Part shown: positions 1-8,235 of the stretch, piece after piece
How positions within the stretch are numbered: position 1 is the stretch's first letter
Layout of the letters: each line of letters opens with the position of its first letter
Program-made: the position numbers and the translations under genes
Assembly: GCA_942491575.1 (NCBI GenBank)
Contig: CALOBT010000025.1
Span: 1,860,001 to 1,924,000, forward strand
DNA: 64,000 nt
Source of the DNA: CAZHNW01 sp942491575
Lineage (GTDB): Bacteria; Spirochaetota; UBA4802; UBA5550
Reading direction: 5' to 3'
The notes under the pieces: model-generated
What the model saw: only the letters and a program-made list of their open reading frames with translations
Databases searched by the model: none
Told to the model about the DNA's origin: nothing

Positions 1-2
1 GC

Positions 3-2723
3 GGCCTGAAGGGTTTCTCAACTCAGAAACTGACGTGGCACTCAGCTGAGGGCATCCCATTTTCGATTGGAATGTGGAAGGGCCCTGACGGGATCCGGCT
101 TCCCTCAGCATTCAATCCGGGCAGTTATATATCCAAGCTGTTCATCCCCCCCGACATTAACAGAAAATGGCTGAAACGGATAAAGGAAAACGGCAAAAAA
201 TATGATGTCTGGAAGGAATACAGGTACTACGGCACGGGTGATATTGGGGGTGCCCCCATGGAACTCTCCGTTAGAAATGCGGAGAAAAGCCTGAATAAAA
301 AGAACAGCATTATCTGCCAGGATTCCGCAGACAGATTCTTCAAAGATCTCTCAGAAGAAGAAAAAAACAGGCTCCCGGAATATTCCGGAGACCTGCTCCT
401 TGTTGAACATTCCGCAGGATCACTGACGTCACAGGCAATAATGAAGCGCTGGAACAGGAAAAACGAACTCCTTGCGGATGCAGCGGAACGTGCATCCCTC
501 ACGGCTTGGCTTACCGGGGGACTGCAATATCCGGGCCGGCACATTGCAAAGGCGTGGGAAAGAGTAATCGGCAGCCAGATGCATGACATCCTCCCGGGAA
601 CATGTACCCCCGATGCATACACCTATTCGAACAACGATGAGGTGGTGGCCCTGAACTCCTTCTCCTCAGTTCTTACTCATGCAGCTGAAAAAATGGCGGA
701 AAACCTCGATACGGAAGCCGAAGGGACACCCCTGATCATATACAACCCCCTTTCATTCGAAAGAGAGGATCTCGTTGAAGCCATTGTCCCCATCTCATCA
801 GAAGAGAAATTTTCGGTATACGATTCTGCCGGCAAAAATATAAAGGCACAGATAATTACAGGCGGCCGAGATGAGACTCATATTATTTTCCCAGCAAAGA
901 CACCTTCCCTGTCATGGAATGTCTACAATATTCAAAAGGGGGAAGCTCCTCGAAGCAACGACACCACACTCACTGCTGAAGAAACCCCGGGAGGGCTCCT
1001 TCTTGAAAACCACATTTACCGTGTCAGAATCAACAGGGAAGGATTTGTTAATTCAATCTTTGACAAGATTCAAAACATTGAAATCCTCAGTGGAAAAATC
1101 CATTATGAACTGCTGAAAGAGAAACCGACCTATTTCCCTGCATGGAATATGGACTGGAGAGACCGGAAGAAAAAACCGAAACAGCTTACCGGCATTCTGA
1201 AATCCGTAAAAATTACAGAGCAGGGTCCGGTCAGGGTATCCGTGGAAATAACCAGAAAATTAAAAGCCTCCACATTTACCCAGAAAATTTCTCTTTCAAC
1301 CGGCAGTTCGGGCAACCGTGTCGAATTCACAGAAAAGATAGACTGGAACCTTTCCGGTTACTCCCTGAAGGCAGCCTTTCCTTTAAAAAGCTCCAACCCG
1401 GAAGCAACATATAACTGGCAGGCCGGCAAGGTTAGACGAAACAACAATCACAAAAAAAAGTACGAAGTCCCCTCCCACCTGTGGTTCGACCTCACCGATA
1501 GCTCCGGAAAGCATGGGGTGTCAATTCTTGAAGATTCAAAATTCGGTTCTGACAAACCAGATGACAATACCCTGAGACTCACCCTTCTTTTTACGCCGGC
1601 AAGGCGCTGGCACGCAATGGCCTTTTTTGACCAGGTATCGCAGGACTGGGGGAGGCATACTATTAAATACGCCCTCTACAGTCACCCCGGAGACTGGGCA
1701 GAAGGCGGCAGTGACTTACAGGCACTGAGATTTAATCAACCGCTGTATCCGTTTATATCCGAACCATCCCCGGGACCTCTCGGAAAAAGCTTTTCTTTGC
1801 TGGACATCTCTTCCGGTGATACCGTGGTAAGTGCAGCCAAGCTCTCTGAAGAAAACAGTGATACCATGATTATCAGGATGATAGAGCTTTCAGGAAAAGG
1901 TTGTGGGAAAATAAAAATCTCCCTTCCGGCAACGATCATGGATGCGTGGGAAGTTAACGGCCAGGAAATTAAAACCGGAACAGCAAATTACGATAAAAAC
2001 ATACTGAAAACGGACCTGAATCCATACCAGATAAAGGCCTTCGCACTTAAACCCTCTCCGTTTGAATTAGAAGGGGGCGGCGGGGATGTAAAACCTGTAG
2101 AAATTCCCTTTAATACTAAAATGTTTACACTGAACGGAGAAGATCCTGAACTTGATTTTTCCTTCCCAAAAGAACTGATCCCTGAAAAAATCGAAAGCGG
2201 TGACATATTTTTCCGCCTTAATAAAAATGGCAGAGACACCCTTGCCTGCAGCGGAGAAAAACTTCATCTTCCCGAAAAATCATTTAACAGGTTGAGCATG
2301 CTTGTCTCAGCGAAGGAAGACACCCTGGCGGAATTCACCTTTACCGGTGAGCAGGAAACATTTTCTGAAATCCTGGTTCCTTCAGGCACACAATTTATCG
2401 GCCAATACGACACAAGAGAATGGAAAAGAAAAAGCCGCTGGAAAAAACGCGACTACGTATGGAGAATCCCATGCACCGGGATTACCCCCGGATTCGTCAA
2501 AAGGGAAGAGATTGCCTTTTACACAACCCATATTCATTCATACGGGAAAGACATTCCCTACCAGTTCGGCTATATGTTCAGGATTGATCTGGACATACCG
2601 GAAGGATCAAAAATCTTACAGCTGAGCAACAATAAAAAAATCAGAATCTTCGCCATAACATTAAGCAGTAAAAAATCAAAGGCGAAAAACTGCAGGTATC
2701 TGACAGATGAATTTGATTTTTAA
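3..2723 (+). CDS. Alpha-mannosidase, glycoside hydrolase family 38 (5' end outside window)
   Basis: The reading frame is open from base 3, and the residues before the first ATG (base 72) already read as GH38 sequence (GFSTQKLTWHSAEG), so the gene starts upstream of the window. What remains is 906 residues. The early part (WKGPDG near residue 24, then the IGSQMHDILPGT helical segment near residue 195) matches the end of the catalytic domain and the middle helical domain of GH38 enzymes. The rest is the long beta-sandwich region. GH38 enzymes remove alpha-linked mannose from glycans with a zinc ion; the zinc site itself lies largely off the window. A hydrolase follows 50 bases downstream on the same strand. 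Identification of the family is firm; the substrate is unknown. Confidence 0.88.
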   Translation, partial: GLKGFSTQKLTWHSAEGIPFSIGMWKGPDGIRLPSAFNPGSYISKLFIPPDINRKWLKRIKENGKKYDVWKEYRYYGTGDIGGAPMELSVRNAEKSLNKKNSIICQDSADRFFKDLSEEEKNRLPEYSGDLLLVEHSAGSLTSQAIMKRWNRKNELLADAAERASLTAWLTGGLQYPGRHIAKAWERVIGSQMHDILPGTCTPDAYTYSNNDEVVALNSFSSVLTHAAEKMAENLDTEAEGTPLIIYNPLSFEREDLVEAIVPISSEEKFSVYDSAGKNIKAQIITGGRDETHIIFPAKTPSLSWNVYNIQKGEAPRSNDTTLTAEETPGGLLLENHIYRVRINREGFVNSIFDKIQNIEILSGKIHYELLKEKPTYFPAWNMDWRDRKKKPKQLTGILKSVKITEQGPVRVSVEITRKLKASTFTQKISLSTGSSGNRVEFTEKIDWNLSGYSLKAAFPLKSSNPEATYNWQAGKVRRNNNHKKKYEVPSHLWFDLTDSSGKHGVSILEDSKFGSDKPDDNTLRLTLLFTPARRWHAMAFFDQVSQDWGRHTIKYALYSHPGDWAEGGSDLQALRFNQPLYPFISEPSPGPLGKSFSLLDISSGDTVVSAAKLSEENSDTMIIRMIELSGKGCGKIKISLPATIMDAWEVNGQEIKTGTANYDKNILKTDLNPYQIKAFALKPSPFELEGGGGDVKPVEIPFNTKMFTLNGEDPELDFSFPKELIPEKIESGDIFFRLNKNGRDTLACSGEKLHLPEKSFNRLSMLVSAKEDTLAEFTFTGEQETFSEILVPSGTQFIGQYDTREWKRKSRWKKRDYVWRIPCTGITPGFVKREEIAFYTTHIHSYGKDIPYQFGYMFRIDLDIPEGSKILQLSNNKKIRIFAITLSSKKSKAKNCRYLTDEFDF

Positions 2724-2773
2724 TTCCAATCAATAAGGGAAGCATCATACCATGGCAGACGCCACCCGATCCA

Positions 2774-3736
2774 TTGATTACAGCAAAGTATCAGGCAGGT
2801 ATTACAATCATGTCAAGAATCAGAACAGCGGTCATCAACACCGGCATACGGAAAATAATCAAAAGCAAACTGGCAAGCTTACAATTAAACGATAAAAGCC
2901 TCACCCTACTCCGGAAAAGAATGGACCGCCTGGGAGAGATGTCCAAGCCCTCAAAAAGAATTAGTATTACCGAAATGGAATGCAATGGGGTAAGGGCTGA
3001 ACTCTATAAGTTAAAGGAGAACAAAGTTGATGATACAATAATACTCTATTTCCATGGCGGAGGATACATAGTCGGATCCCCCTTAAGTCACAGGAACCTG
3101 ACCACAAGACTGGTTTTAAAAACGGGAATGCCGCTCCTTTCCGTTGACTACCGCCTGGCGCCGGAGCACATCTTCCCGGCACAACTCGATGACGCAATGG
3201 CCTCCTACAAGTGGCTCCTTGATGAGGGATTCAAACCGGAAAAGATCACCATCGGAGGAGACTCAGCAGGAGGAAACCTGGCTCTGGCAACAATTCACAA
3301 AATAATCAAGGAAAAGCTGCCTGTTCCCGGGGCGGGAGTCTGCCTTTCTCCTTTCACCGACATGCTCGCAACAGGTGAGTCTGTCAGAGAAAACCGGAGA
3401 AAGGACCCCATGCTTCCTGAAAAAAGACTTCACGAACTTGCAGAAATTTACGCCCCGGGGCAGGACCATAAAGACCCGCTGATATCTCCACTCTATGGCG
3501 ATTTTAAAAAATTTCCACCGATGTATTTCACTGCGGGATCTACAGAAATTTTGAAGGATGACACTTTGCGAATTGTGGATAAACTGAAAAAAGACGGCAT
3601 AGATGTCACGTGCGTCATTAGAAAAAACATGCCCCATGTTTACCCGGCAATTGCATCACTTCTTCCCGAAGGAAAAATAGCGATTAAAGAGATAAGCGAA
3701 TTCCTCAAAGAAAAAATAACTGCTACAAATAGTTAA
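2774..3736 (+). CDS. Alpha/beta hydrolase, hormone-sensitive-lipase type esterase
   Basis: A 320-residue esterase of the HSL (fold-3) family. It carries the oxyanion-hole motif HGGGY (residues 94-98) and the nucleophile motif GDSAGG with Ser164; the acid and His lie toward the C-terminus (HVYPA segment). There is no signal peptide, so it is probably cytoplasmic and acts on short-chain acyl esters. The start is uncertain: TTG at 2774 gives this length, and ATG at 2810 with a weak GGCAGG upstream is an equally good candidate. It lies 50 bases after the mannosidase and may share its transcript. Two hairpins follow, at 3728-3746 and 3774-3811. Confidence 0.82.
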   Translation: MITAKYQAGITIMSRIRTAVINTGIRKIIKSKLASLQLNDKSLTLLRKRMDRLGEMSKPSKRISITEMECNGVRAELYKLKENKVDDTIILYFHGGGYIVGSPLSHRNLTTRLVLKTGMPLLSVDYRLAPEHIFPAQLDDAMASYKWLLDEGFKPEKITIGGDSAGGNLALATIHKIIKEKLPVPGAGVCLSPFTDMLATGESVRENRRKDPMLPEKRLHELAEIYAPGQDHKDPLISPLYGDFKKFPPMYFTAGSTEILKDDTLRIVDKLKKDGIDVTCVIRKNMPHVYPAIASLLPEGKIAIKEISEFLKEKITATNS

Positions 3737-3773
3737 AAAAACTATTACTTAAACCTTAAATTAATCGTAAATT

Positions 3774-3811
3774 ATTCTGGCTTATCGAAACCATTTATCA
3801 TAAGTCAGAAT
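3774..3811 (+). terminator. Hairpin after the HSL-type esterase
   Basis: The arms ATTCTGGCTTAT (3774-3785) and ATAAGTCAGAAT (3800-3811) pair in 11 of 12 positions, and ATCTTAATTTTT follows. A smaller perfect 7-bp hairpin (AATAGTT/AACTATT, 3728-3746) overlaps the stop codon of the esterase. The pair probably ends the mannosidase-esterase transcript. AT-rich stems make this less certain than the other terminators. Confidence 0.45.
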
Positions 3812-3983
3812 ATCTTAATTTTTAAAGGAAGTTTAAGCAAAACTGAGTCATTAACTTCCTATAAAATCAACGAAATAGTAAATTATGAATTAATAGTTTA
3901 AAAATAAATCATTTTCTCAAATCGATTATGGTTCCCTTTATGCTGAATAATTTTTCCAAACATCCGGGCAGCCATATTATTCA

Positions 3984-4012
3984 TTGATCTCCCCAATCTA
4001 TTCTGCTACAAT
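3984..4012 (+). promoter_or_regulatory. Sigma-70-type promoter of the solute-binding protein gene
   Basis: TTGATC (3984-3989), a 17-base spacer ending in TGC, and TACAAT (4007-4012). The spacing and an extended -10 TG are as expected. The predicted start of transcription lies about 30 bases before the ATG at 4051. Confidence 0.6.
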
Positions 4013-4050
4013 AGAGAGAAAGTTAACGACAGACTGGAGCCTCAATTATT

Positions 4051-4845
4051 ATGCCTGTATTAACAACAATGCCACTTTGCATGTTTATATCAATATCGCT
4101 GGCCCTTGCTGCCTGCTCTCAGTATACGGAAAAACCTGAGACTTCCTTTAAAAAAAACAGCACATCCAAAAGTAATCCCAATAAAACAATAACACTAGGT
4201 TATACAAAGAAATCAGCAGGCAGCATAATAAGCAAAACTTCCCATATAGTGTTTAAAGAGGCATTCAAAAGACTGGGATTTGAATATAGCTATAAATATT
4301 ATCCCGCGAAAAGAAGCAGCTTGATGTCCGATAGGGGAATACTTGATGGAGAAGGCAGCAGGGTTTGGGCCTATGGCAAAGACCATAGTAATATGATAAG
4401 GGTGAATGTGTCTCAGATATCAACAACCTGGGCATCTTATGCAATGAACAGAAACATCAAACTTACAGGATGGAAAAGTCTGGAAGGAAATGATTATAAA
4501 GTTGATTACAGGCGTGGAATAAAATTCAGCCGACAAAGATTGTTTCAAGTTGTCAAAGAGGACAACCTCTGGGGAGTGAATGATATCAAACATGGTTTAA
4601 GAAGATTGATCAAGGGAAGAACAGACATTTATATTGATGTTGAAGTCTATGTGGACATGGAACTGAAATTGGAAGAATTTATGAATTCCGGTATATATAA
4701 AATATCCAGAATGGATGAGACTCCCCTCTATTGCTACCTGCATAAAAAACATAAATTACTTGTACCGAAACTATCTGCGGTTCTAAGGGAGATGAGAGAA
4801 GAGGGCCTGATGAAAAAATTTCGAACCATTGCAGAAAAGAAATAG
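4051..4845 (+). CDS. Lipoprotein, extracellular solute-binding protein family 3-like
   Basis: A 264-residue protein with a lipoprotein signal: hydrophobic residues 5-20 and lipobox LAAC with Cys21, so it should be anchored on the outer face of a membrane. The remainder resembles the family 3 (amino-acid type) periplasmic binding fold: an early ITLGYTKKSAG strand, a central YAMNRNIKL hinge region and a C-terminal LREMREEGLMKKF helix. No permease or ATPase gene is near, so it is not part of an obvious ABC transporter; such orphans can act as receptors. A related protein is encoded at 5848-6654. The family call is moderate because motifs in this family are weak. Confidence 0.65.
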   Translation: MPVLTTMPLCMFISISLALAACSQYTEKPETSFKKNSTSKSNPNKTITLGYTKKSAGSIISKTSHIVFKEAFKRLGFEYSYKYYPAKRSSLMSDRGILDGEGSRVWAYGKDHSNMIRVNVSQISTTWASYAMNRNIKLTGWKSLEGNDYKVDYRRGIKFSRQRLFQVVKEDNLWGVNDIKHGLRRLIKGRTDIYIDVEVYVDMELKLEEFMNSGIYKISRMDETPLYCYLHKKHKLLVPKLSAVLREMREEGLMKKFRTIAEKK

Positions 4846-4951
4846 CATACGAACCAGACAAACACATTATTCAGAAAATATTTTTCCATATTTAACATGA
4901 AGTTCATTTCCCCGCAATCTGTGTGCGACTTCTTAACAAAATAAACCTGCC

Positions 4952-4982
4952 GAAAAAAACCCGGTGCCCTCAGGCACCGGGT
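4952..4982 (-). terminator. Strong intrinsic terminator, minus strand
   Basis: The arms ACCCGGTGCC (4959-4968) and GGCACCGGGT (4973-4982) form a perfect 10-bp GC-rich stem with a CTCA loop. On the minus strand a run of seven T follows. It lies about 110 bases beyond the end of the minus-strand lipoprotein gene at 5091. On the plus strand no T-run follows, so it acts mainly for the minus strand. Confidence 0.8.
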
Positions 4983-5090
4983 ATGTTCCATTTTGGGGAG
5001 TTACAATGAAACCATTCTAATGTTAAAAAACTAAGATAAGTATGGCTGCTAATCTTTAAAGTTTCCCGTCTGATAAAATATTTCCTGCAT

Positions 5091-5546
5091 TCATTCTTCT
5101 GTCGTCGTTTCATCACTATAGGTATTTTCATAATAGAGGGTCGCTGTATCGGTATATGTCAGACAGGTCTCACCATCTGAATCATAGGAGGAGCATTGGT
5201 ATTCTTCAATTTCCTCCTTTGCCACCTGATAGTCGTCTTTATATATAATTATTTCAACGGAGGCAGCTTCGTTTTCCTTTGTCACGGATATATCAATTGA
5301 GGTAAAATCTATTACCTTCTCAAAAATGTAGTAAGAAGAATCTGGTTCATAAACTGACCCTTCAAAAAACCGGAAGTCATTTATTTCCCCGTCCACCAGG
5401 TAATTGCCTGTAAAATTTCCATTATTGCTGATGACAAAAATACTGAATTCACCCTCGTCTTCAACTATGCATGAAGAGGTGAACAAAATAACTGCAAAAA
5501 TAAAAAGTGCAGCTGTAAGATAAATTTTTCCTTTTTCAGATACCAT
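5091..5546 (-). CDS. Small lipoprotein of unknown function
   Basis: A 151-residue exported protein. The N-terminus has a hydrophobic segment (residues 8-23) ending in FTSSC, a spirochaete-like lipobox, so the mature protein starts with a lipidated Cys. The mature part is acidic and rich in Asn, Glu and Tyr, with alternating hydrophobic residues that suggest beta structure. Two Cys in the YQCSSYDSDGETC segment could form a disulfide. ATG at 5546 is preferred over a TTG one codon earlier; AGGGG lies 10 bases upstream. It is single, with a strong terminator downstream. I do not recognise the family. Confidence 0.6.
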   Translation of the reverse strand: MVSEKGKIYLTAALFIFAVILFTSSCIVEDEGEFSIFVISNNGNFTGNYLVDGEINDFRFFEGSVYEPDSSYYIFEKVIDFTSIDISVTKENEAASVEIIIYKDDYQVAKEEIEEYQCSSYDSDGETCLTYTDTATLYYENTYSDETTTEE

Positions 5547-5623
5547 CAATAGATTACCCCTGTCAATGTGTTTAAAGGGTTAAACCTACTTTCCGGTGGA
5601 TGGGTTCCTTTTTTTTTAAGATT

Positions 5624-5656
5624 AAAGATAATTCCCCTTTCAGGGGAATTATCTTT
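5624..5656. terminator. Perfect 14-bp inverted repeat, terminator-like
   Basis: AAAGATAATTCCCC (5624-5637) and GGGGAATTATCTTT (5643-5656) form a perfect stem with a 5-base loop. On the plus strand TGATCTTTTT follows. It lies between two divergent genes, so no annotated plus-strand gene ends here. It may serve a short transcript or act as a leader structure. Confidence 0.5.
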
Positions 5657-5772
5657 TGATCTTTTTCCTGAATTCCATATTCTGAAATTATTATTCTCGA
5701 AACAGGATTTTAACTTATTTTATTCCGGCTGTACAAAAGAATCCTGTTTCAAAAAGCGGTATTGTTAATATA

Positions 5773-5801
5773 TTGACAATGAGCCGATGAAATGAGAAAC
5801 T
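5773..5801 (+). promoter_or_regulatory. Promoter-like element of the recurring TTGACA-17 class (weak member)
   Basis: TTGACA (5773-5778), 17 bases ending in AATGA, then GAAACT followed by TTTATAAT. The upstream TTAATATA matches the better members of the class. The -10 half is degenerate, and the TATAAT a few bases on may be the real -10. Confidence 0.4.
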
Positions 5802-5847
5802 TTTATAATAGAATTAGTATATTATCTACTCTAGGGGAAAATTCTAA

Positions 5848-6654
5848 ATGAAAGGATCAGTTCATGTAAGACTAATATGTTCTTTTCTAATATTCATTTA
5901 CTCCAATCCTCTCTATCCAAACCGCTTAATCAAAATAGGCTTATTCCCCACTCCTCCATTTATGTATACGGACAAAAATGGCGGGGCAGCGGGACTCTAT
6001 GTCGATACAATAAAAGCAGTCTGCAGCAAAATGAGGATTGAATGCCGGTTTAAAATGATGCCCTACGCCAGGGGGCATAAACTGCTTAAAAATGGCGGTA
6101 TAGATGCCCTTGCGGGTCCATCAAAAACACCAAAAAGAAAAAAATATGGATACTACTCGCCCGAGCACCTGGGAATTATTCAATACTGGGGATTCTTTAT
6201 TCGAAAAAAAGATAGAAATAAACTGAAATATGAATTTCATGAAGACCTTAAGGGATACATTGTTGGCTCGCCCAGGGCCTACTTCATCCCTCCGGAGCTA
6301 AAAACATTCCTGGATAAGCACAGTAAAATAGATTACATTCACTCCGGTGATTTAAATTTTAAAAAATTAATCAAAGGAAGAATAGACTTCGTTTACAGTG
6401 AAATCAATGTGGGAAGTCATCTTGCAAAACAAATTAAAATCAATGATCAGATATTATTTTTAAAAAAAAGGGTTTTGGTAAAAATGCACCCCTATGTGGT
6501 ATTCAGTAAAAAAAATGTAAAAAAAGATTTTGTAAATAATTTCTCAATCAATTTACAAAAATTCAAACAAACACAAAATTTTCAAAGAATACTAAAGAAA
6601 TATGATATAAAACAGCCGAAAAACAGGATTTCTTTTGATATTTTTCTAAAATAG
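5848..6654 (+). CDS. Exported solute-binding protein family 3-like
   Basis: A 268-residue protein with a signal peptide (hydrophobic residues 8-20) and the family 3 binding-protein plan. It opens with IKIGLFPTPPFMYTDKNGG, then has a GLYVDTIKAVC helix, the PYARGHKLLKNGGIDAL segment and a late QIKINDQILF hinge. Such proteins bind amino acids or similar small molecules in the periplasm. AGGGGA stands 9 bases before the ATG. It is alone on its strand with no transporter genes nearby, like the protein at 4051-4845, to which it is probably related. The family assignment is better here than for that neighbour. Confidence 0.75.
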   Translation: MKGSVHVRLICSFLIFIYSNPLYPNRLIKIGLFPTPPFMYTDKNGGAAGLYVDTIKAVCSKMRIECRFKMMPYARGHKLLKNGGIDALAGPSKTPKRKKYGYYSPEHLGIIQYWGFFIRKKDRNKLKYEFHEDLKGYIVGSPRAYFIPPELKTFLDKHSKIDYIHSGDLNFKKLIKGRIDFVYSEINVGSHLAKQIKINDQILFLKKRVLVKMHPYVVFSKKNVKKDFVNNFSINLQKFKQTQNFQRILKKYDIKQPKNRISFDIFLK

Positions 6655-6694
6655 ATGCAGATAAAACAGGTTTTAAAACCATAAAGAAATTTCA

Positions 6695-8194
6695 TCAATG
6701 CCCTGCAGGTGGATCAAATTTTCCTCCATAGGCGGGGTATTTATTCGATAATTTAATCGGAAAATTATAAACAGTACAGGATTCCTTTGTCAGCACCACG
6801 CCGGCCATTTCTCCAACACCATTTTTCCTGTCAGTCAGGAAATCACCAATAGAGTAGAAGACAGGTTTCTTTTTGTAAACTTCCTTCAAAATCCCTCTAT
6901 TCCCCTTCCCTGCTACTACATCTGCCCCGGCATCTACAAATGCTCGAAAACGTTTGCCATGAAGGGAAGCGACTTCTTTACCACTGTAGGCATATAACAC
7001 TACAACGTAACTGTTCTTATCCTTTAATCTTTCAATTAAAAGCAGCTGTTCGCGCAGTGACAACGACTCCCTGCTGAATTTAACAATTGCAATTCTTTCA
7101 TCTGCTACGCTTAGTATTTGGGGAGAATTAAATTCTTTTACATCAAAAAGATAAATATCAGATCCGATAAAAAAACGGTCCTCCACTCCTCTAAGATTCT
7201 TTAAATATCTTTCAATGGTATTGTCTTTTTTTGAATCATAATTCTTGTTCCAATCCCACTTTGACCGGAGATATAATGTTTCATTTTTCAGATCAATGTT
7301 GCCTGAAAGCAGAATAGATACTCCTATCTCTTTTTTAACTTCCCCTTTAAAGAAACCAAAATACTGGTGACTCGTGGTCTCCTTTTCATTTTTATTCAAA
7401 AAAATATCACTATTGGTATGCATAAACCGCTTCCCTCTTTTATAACCGGACCTGTCCATTGTTTTCAAAAGAACATAAAGAGAAGACGGAGAATCAACTT
7501 CGAGGTTATAAATTAAATCAAACTGGAAATTAACAATAGCGCGGTGCGATGTTTCATCATGAAAATCAGCTACTGCTTTTGGCTGGTAATGAGAGAAGTC
7601 TACGCTGGCGATTACAAAACTTTTCCTGTTGCTGTGCTCATGGATAAAATCCGAAAGCCTGTTGTTCTCTTCTATTTTGTTTTTCCACATTAAAAGAAGA
7701 GGCGCCACCTTTGCTTTCGGGAAATACTTTTTTATGAATGGAGCATGAAAAAATATTCCATGTTCTTTGAGAAAAGTTTTATTATGAACAGTGGCAAGTC
7801 CCCTTTTAACAAGTTTGCCAATTACCGTTTTGTCTGTTTCGAGATTACCATATACAGTGTTAAAATAGAGGTTGTCACCGGTAATGATAGAATTACCACC
7901 GGTTTCAAAATGGTTCGGAGAGAGTATGAAAATCAGTTCCGGGTCTATCTTTTGAGAAAGGCCTTTGTAGAATCGCGCCACTGCAGATGCCGTAATTGTA
8001 TGATGCGGAATTACAGCACCTCCAGGAACACCAGGCATAGCAACAGCCGGCCCTGTCCGATTGATATGCTCCCACATCAGTTTATCACCGTGATAAACTG
8101 TATTTACAACCCTGTACTTATCACAGCTGAGCAGCAAGCAGATGATCAGTGTTAAATATATTATTTCCCCGATTCTATGCTGCAATTTTCTCAA
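6695..8194 (-). CDS. Memo-family / CapA-like fusion lipoprotein
   Basis: A 499-residue protein starting with TTG and carrying a lipoprotein signal (LLSC, residues 21-24). Residues about 45-285 are a Memo (AmmeMemoRadiSam protein B) domain: VIPHHTITASAV, LSPNHFETG and ASVDFSHYQP keep the family's conserved His residues. The last ~200 residues resemble the end of CapA/PgsA phosphoesterases (GADVVAG... KKPVFYSIGDFL), but the usual metal-binding GHHPH-like stretch reads GKGNRG, so this half has probably lost catalysis. Memo-like domains are normally cytoplasmic; here one is predicted on the cell envelope. The gene lies 41 bases downstream of another lipoprotein gene and may share its transcript. 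Confidence 0.78.
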   Translation of the reverse strand: MRKLQHRIGEIIYLTLIICLLLSCDKYRVVNTVYHGDKLMWEHINRTGPAVAMPGVPGGAVIPHHTITASAVARFYKGLSQKIDPELIFILSPNHFETGGNSIITGDNLYFNTVYGNLETDKTVIGKLVKRGLATVHNKTFLKEHGIFFHAPFIKKYFPKAKVAPLLLMWKNKIEENNRLSDFIHEHSNRKSFVIASVDFSHYQPKAVADFHDETSHRAIVNFQFDLIYNLEVDSPSSLYVLLKTMDRSGYKRGKRFMHTNSDIFLNKNEKETTSHQYFGFFKGEVKKEIGVSILLSGNIDLKNETLYLRSKWDWNKNYDSKKDNTIERYLKNLRGVEDRFFIGSDIYLFDVKEFNSPQILSVADERIAIVKFSRESLSLREQLLLIERLKDKNSYVVVLYAYSGKEVASLHGKRFRAFVDAGADVVAGKGNRGILKEVYKKKPVFYSIGDFLTDRKNGVGEMAGVVLTKESCTVYNFPIKLSNKYPAYGGKFDPPAGH

Positions 8195-8206
8195 TAGCCC
8201 GGCCTG

Positions 8207-8230
8207 TTTTTAAAACAAATAATAAAACAG
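8207..8230 (-). repeat. Small hairpin between two lipoprotein genes
   Basis: CCTGTTTT and AAAACAGG (8-9 bp arms, 13-base loop) lie in the 41-base gap between 8236 and 8194. It has no T-run in either direction and could be a processing or attenuation hairpin. Confidence 0.3.
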
Positions 8231-8235
8231 GCATA

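Larger units (their letters stand above)
3737..4050. other. Intergenic region with terminator, promoter and a possible 28-codon minus-strand ORF
   Basis: This AT-rich 314-base gap holds the hairpins after the esterase and the promoter of the next gene. On the minus strand, an ATG at 3984 follows GGGGAG and opens 28 codons ending at 3898 (start MNNMAARMFGKIIQ). The codons just upstream also read plausibly back to a stop, so it may be the tail of a lost gene rather than a real small protein. I do not recognise it. Confidence 0.3.
5547..5847. other. Divergent intergenic region with two inverted repeats and a promoter
   Basis: About 300 bases hold the 14-bp hairpin at 5624-5656, an 11-bp inverted repeat GAAACAGGATT/AATCCTGTTTC (5699-5750, 30-base loop), and a promoter-like element at 5773-5801. 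The 66-codon frame at 5568-5768 has no ribosome site and spans both repeats, so I do not call it a gene. Confidence 0.5.

Noticed and set aside
2752..2880. Alternative frame beginning with ATG at 2752 as the esterase start
   Set aside because: It is in a different frame and ends after about 40 codons; joining it would need a frameshift with no other evidence.
5568..5768. A 66-codon ORF between divergent genes
   Set aside because: It runs through two inverted repeats, has no ribosome site and an unlikely Phe/Leu-rich composition.
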